Shown here: positions 60,746 through 64,000 of the stretch, one piece after another
Layout of the letters: every line of letters begins with the position of its first letter
Position numbering within the stretch: the stretch's first letter is position 1
Source of the DNA: Paenibacillus agri
GTDB taxonomy: Bacteria > Bacillota > Bacilli > Paenibacillales > Paenibacillaceae
DNA: 64,000 bases
Assembly: GCF_013359945.1 (NCBI RefSeq)
Contig: NZ_JABWCS010000193.1
Coordinates: 1-64,000, forward strand
Direction: 5' to 3'
Made by a program: the position numbers and the translations under genes
The notes under the pieces: model-generated
The model's database searches: none
Told to the model about the DNA's origin: nothing
The model's input: the letters and a program-made list of their open reading frames with translations, nothing else

Positions 60746-63700
60746 GTGCATGACTTTATCTTTAAGCAATTGTATATGCAATCTTCCAGCGGCATCGCGG
60801 TAGTCTCTGTGAAAGAGGGGACTCTTTTGCATTCCAATCCTGCGCTTTGCGAAATGCTGGGATACATAGAAGAAGAACTTTTAAATAGACATTATTCCAA
60901 TTTGGTATATAAAGATGATTGTGAGTTCACAGAACCGGATATTCTAGTGAAGCGTCTTCTTCAAGGGTCCGGATCGGCGGTTGATCTGGAGGTGCGTTTG
61001 CTGCGCAGTGATGATGCGGTCATCTGGGCCTCGCTCCATGTGTTTCTGATTCACGGGGAAGCTGGAGAGGGGCCGCTGTATCTGGTCGCGGAGGCGACGG
61101 ATATTACGGACCGCAAACATGCGGAGAAGCGCAATCTGGAGAGCCAGCATCTGTACAATCTTATTACCCGTAATACACCGGATATGATTTCTTATGGGGA
61201 GCCAGACGGTACGCTTTATTATGTGTCACCTTCGGTAGAGAATCTGCTTGGCTATACGCCGCAGGAAATGCTAGGAAACAAGAGAGTTGACTATTATCAT
61301 CCCCAGGATGTCCGTGAGATGATAGAAGAAGGCAAGCTATATTCGGATAATGAGGTAGCTGTGCGCAGAGCCAGACATAAGGATGGCCGGTATCTGTGGA
61401 TCGAAAGTACATTCCAGGCCATACGCAATGAGGAAGGTGAGGTTGAGAAGGTACTCGCCATCGCCCGTGATATCACAGAGCGCAAGAAATATGAGGATAT
61501 GCTGGCCACGGCCCAATACCTTGCGGGCATGGGTTCGTGGGAATGGGATGTTGTGAACGGCACCCTGACCGTCTCGAAGGAGCTGCGTTATATTTTTGGC
61601 TTTAGGGAGGACTATGGCAATCATTCGCTTTGTGACCACAAGCAGATTATCTCCTGCATCAAGCCAGAGGATTTCCTGAAGGTTCTGGGCATGCTCAGGA
61701 AGACGGTGAAGGACGGAGCTGACGGTGAGGCGATTTTCCAGATCATGACCAATGAAAGGGAAGTCAAATTTATTGAATCCCACTGGCAGGCCACACTAGA
61801 CGAAGGTGGCAAGGCGCTCCAAATCAGCGGCGTGGTGCAGGATGTGACGGAACGGCGCCGCATGGAGGCGCAGCTGCGGGTGAGTGAACGGAATTATCGC
61901 CTGATTTCGGAGAATTCCCTGGACTTTATTACCCGCTATGCTGCGGATGAGCATGTTACCTATTTGTATGCATCTCCGATCTGTCAGGCCATGCTGGGCT
62001 ATACCCCTGAGGAAATGGTCGGGACTTCCGGCATCGCCTACATTCATCCCGAGGATGCGGATCGGGTACAGACTTATCTGCAAAGCTGCATGAACGGAGA
62101 GAAGCTGGAGCCGGTAGTGTTCCGCTTTCGGCGCAAGGACGGGTCGTATATCTGGACAGAGACGACCTTCCGTTATATCTACTCTGGCGATGGAGAGGTG
62201 TCTGAGCTTGTCGGTGTGACCCGAGATATTGCCGAACGGAAGCAATATGAAATGAAGCTTCTGGAAAGTGAAAACCGCTACAAATCCCTGTTTGAATACA
62301 ATCCGTCGGCGATCAGCGCCATGGATCTGCAGGGCAGGACTCTTTCTGTAAATTCAAGCTTGCTGCATCTAACCGGGTACTCGCGGGACAATTTGCTGTT
62401 GTCCGAATTCACCGAGGTGGTCGATCCGGATGAAATGGACAACGTTCTCCGGCGCTTCGAGTTGGCTTCAGGCGGAGAGGCCCAGACCTTCGAGAGCCGT
62501 CTCATTCACCGGGACGGGCATGTGGTCGAGGTGAGCGTTATCTATGTGCCGATTATGGTCAGTGGTGAGGTGGCAGGTGTGTTCGCCATCACCAGTGATA
62601 TTACGGAACGCAAACGCCACTTGGAGCAGATCGAGAAGCTGAGCTACGAACATGCTTTGATTTTGAACTCCGTCTCTGAAGGTATCTTCGGGGTGAATCT
62701 GGCTGGTGAGATGATGTTTATTAATCCTGCCGCTGCGGGAATGCTCGGATATGAGCCGGGAGAGTGGTCGGCCAGCAGTCATCTGCTGACTATTCAGCAG
62801 ACTTGGCTGGACGGTGAGCCGTATTCCGGCAGCCAGAAGACGCTGATTCAGGCTTTGTCGGAGAATGTTACATATGAAGAGCGGGAGGGAGTGTTCTGGC
62901 GGCAGGATGGTTCCAGCTTCCTCGTAAAATACCGCCTGACTCCACTGTTTGACAACGGTGAGCGCAAGGGAGCCGTCGTCGTCTTCCGTGATATCACAGA
63001 AGAGAAAGAGATTGTACGCGCAAAGGAATCCGCCGAGCAGGCGGACCGGGCTAAATCGGAATTCCTGGCGATTATGAGCCATGAGCTGCGGACCCCGATG
63101 AACGGTATTATCGGAATGGCTGACTTGCTCACGGGAACGGAGCTTAACGAGGAGCAAAGCTATTATACGCATATTATCAATAAAAGCGGCGAGGCCCTGC
63201 TGCATATTCTGAACGAAGTTCTTGATTTTAGTAAAATTGAAGCCGGGATGATGACACTGGAACCACGACCACTGGAGCTTACTCAGGTTATCCAAAATGT
63301 AAGCGAGGTGTTCTACCCCAAAGTGAAGGAGAAGGGACTGCTCCTGACAAGCGAGCTTGATCCAGCCTTGCCGCCAGTGGTTGTCACCGATGAAGCGCGG
63401 CTGCGGCAGATTCTCGTCAACCTGGTGGGGAATGCGGTGAAATTCACGGAGGAAGGGGATATCCGCATCTCTGTGAAGCTCCACGAGCGGCTGGAGTCCG
63501 GACAAGTTGTCCTCAAGTTCTCGGTAAAGGATACAGGGATCGGTATTCCGCAGGGCAGTCAGGGCCTTCTCTTCCAGTCCTTCTCCCAGCTGCATCCTTC
63601 TATCAACCGGAAGTATGGCGGAACGGGTCTTGGACTTGCGATCAGCAAGAAACTGGCCGAGCTGCTGGGCGGCGGAATTGGAGCAGTGAGCCGGGAAGGC

Positions 63701-64000
63701 GAAGGTTCTGAGTTCTACTTTACGGTACAGGTCACCTTACCGGGAGAAGAATGGCAGGCGGAGCCCGTTAGTAACAGCTCAGCTGGAAAATCCCGGCATG
63801 ATAAACCCGCAATTTTGGCGGGTGAACTGGCCGGAGGCAAATATGGGCCGTTGTCCATTCTGGTCGCTGAAGATCACCCGGTCAACCGGCAGCTGCTGCT
63901 GGCGTACTTGAAAAAGCGGGGATACGCAGCGGATGTGGCCCTGAACGGTGCTGAAGCGGTGGAAGCGGTGCTGTCCGGCTCCTATGATCTGGTGTTCATG
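60746..64000 (+). CDS. Six-PAS hybrid sensor kinase/response regulator (3' end beyond window)
   Basis: The window contains 1085 codons with no stop, starting at GTG 60746 with GAGGAGG 8 nt upstream. There is no signal peptide or transmembrane helix, so it is cytosolic. Six PAS domains begin near residues 10, 138, 255, 386, 511 and 636. Each ends in a PAC-like tail (AIARDITERK, VVQDVTERR, GVTRDIAERK, AITSDITERK, VVFRDITEE). The DHp domain has phospho-acceptor H779 in MSHELRTPMNG. The ATPase domain has LVGNAVKFTEEG and GTGLGLAISKK (about 893-968). A receiver domain starts near 1031 (ILVAEDHPVNRQ). The window ends at LVFM, just where the phospho-acceptor Asp of a DVQMP-type motif is expected. 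A further Hpt or second receiver may follow outside. The ligands of the PAS domains are unknown. Confidence 0.92.
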   Translation, partial: MHDFIFKQLYMQSSSGIAVVSVKEGTLLHSNPALCEMLGYIEEELLNRHYSNLVYKDDCEFTEPDILVKRLLQGSGSAVDLEVRLLRSDDAVIWASLHVFLIHGEAGEGPLYLVAEATDITDRKHAEKRNLESQHLYNLITRNTPDMISYGEPDGTLYYVSPSVENLLGYTPQEMLGNKRVDYYHPQDVREMIEEGKLYSDNEVAVRRARHKDGRYLWIESTFQAIRNEEGEVEKVLAIARDITERKKYEDMLATAQYLAGMGSWEWDVVNGTLTVSKELRYIFGFREDYGNHSLCDHKQIISCIKPEDFLKVLGMLRKTVKDGADGEAIFQIMTNEREVKFIESHWQATLDEGGKALQISGVVQDVTERRRMEAQLRVSERNYRLISENSLDFITRYAADEHVTYLYASPICQAMLGYTPEEMVGTSGIAYIHPEDADRVQTYLQSCMNGEKLEPVVFRFRRKDGSYIWTETTFRYIYSGDGEVSELVGVTRDIAERKQYEMKLLESENRYKSLFEYNPSAISAMDLQGRTLSVNSSLLHLTGYSRDNLLLSEFTEVVDPDEMDNVLRRFELASGGEAQTFESRLIHRDGHVVEVSVIYVPIMVSGEVAGVFAITSDITERKRHLEQIEKLSYEHALILNSVSEGIFGVNLAGEMMFINPAAAGMLGYEPGEWSASSHLLTIQQTWLDGEPYSGSQKTLIQALSENVTYEEREGVFWRQDGSSFLVKYRLTPLFDNGERKGAVVVFRDITEEKEIVRAKESAEQADRAKSEFLAIMSHELRTPMNGIIGMADLLTGTELNEEQSYYTHIINKSGEALLHILNEVLDFSKIEAGMMTLEPRPLELTQVIQNVSEVFYPKVKEKGLLLTSELDPALPPVVVTDEARLRQILVNLVGNAVKFTEEGDIRISVKLHERLESGQVVLKFSVKDTGIGIPQGSQGLLFQSFSQLHPSINRKYGGTGLGLAISKKLAELLGGGIGAVSREGEGSEFYFTVQVTLPGEEWQAEPVSNSSAGKSRHDKPAILAGELAGGKYGPLSILVAEDHPVNRQLLLAYLKKRGYAADVALNGAEAVEAVLSGSYDLVFM

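Noticed and set aside
62468-63595. 375-codon open frame on the minus strand
   Set aside because: It is a shadow of the six-PAS kinase coding frame. The plus frame has clear domain motifs and the minus frame has none. The same applies to 7521-8588 (minus) and 26535-27422 (minus).

Overview
The window looks like a chromosomal segment of a Paenibacillus-type Gram-positive, spore-former-lineage bacterium (inference). The signs are three SLH domains on a secreted protein, two secreted proteins with copper-amine-oxidase-like 'stalk' domains, a B. subtilis-like dgk/dck pair, AGGAGG-type ribosome sites with TTG/GTG starts, MalF/MalG-type sugar permeases without their own ATPase, and many two-component systems. 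No phage, insertion sequence, CRISPR array or rRNA was seen. There is one tRNA, tRNA-Leu(CAG).

Layout. 0.6-7.1 kb: a small membrane protein, a large M14-peptidase/SLH surface protein, and a GntR-repressor/membrane-protein pair. 7.4-9.7 kb: a two-gene carboxy(nor)spermidine polyamine operon. 9.9-18.7 kb: RCC1/stalk protein, dgk-dck, a PatB-type lyase with a nucleoside hydrolase, a stalk/GH18 protein, an MBL hydrolase and an orphan radical SAM protein. 19-23.4 kb: a chemoreceptor and an orphan YesN/AraC response regulator. 23.6-25.1 kb: a eukaryote/archaea-like histidyl-tRNA synthetase behind a leader that reads like a ribosome-mediated histidine attenuator. 25.3-35.2 kb: HD hydrolase, DbpA-type helicase, ABC exporter, two MFS transporters, a methyltransferase, the tRNA and a flavin monooxygenase. 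35.3-41.5 kb: an envelope operon of response regulator, sensor kinase, lipoprotein, two SEDS (FtsW/RodA) proteins and an LCP ligase. 41.6-43.3 kb: a DoxX-MarR-AzoR quinone/electrophile cluster. 44.9-52.7 kb: an alpha-galactosidase divergent from a LacI regulator, ABC importer and second glycosidase. 54.2-55.8 kb: an aldo/keto reductase divergent from its MerR regulator. 55.9-60.6 kb: a two-component system divergent from a LanFEG-like ABC transporter. 60.7 kb to the end: a six-PAS hybrid sensor kinase cut by the window edge.

The long intergenic gaps are not empty. A roughly 200-400 bp element occurs at about 0.2, 4.9, 43.4 and 53.3 kb. Its core is four roughly 28-nt arms arranged forward-forward-reverse-reverse, so it could fold into one long nested hairpin. 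A sequence-different element with the same four-arm plan lies at 21.34-21.52 kb. Two noncoding tandem arrays, with 14-bp and 30-34-bp units, lie at 52.77-54.19 kb. These, and the hisS leader, are the most unusual content.

Several starts are placed downstream of the longest reading frame because a ribosome site decides them. All functions are read from motifs and family knowledge; no database search was run.
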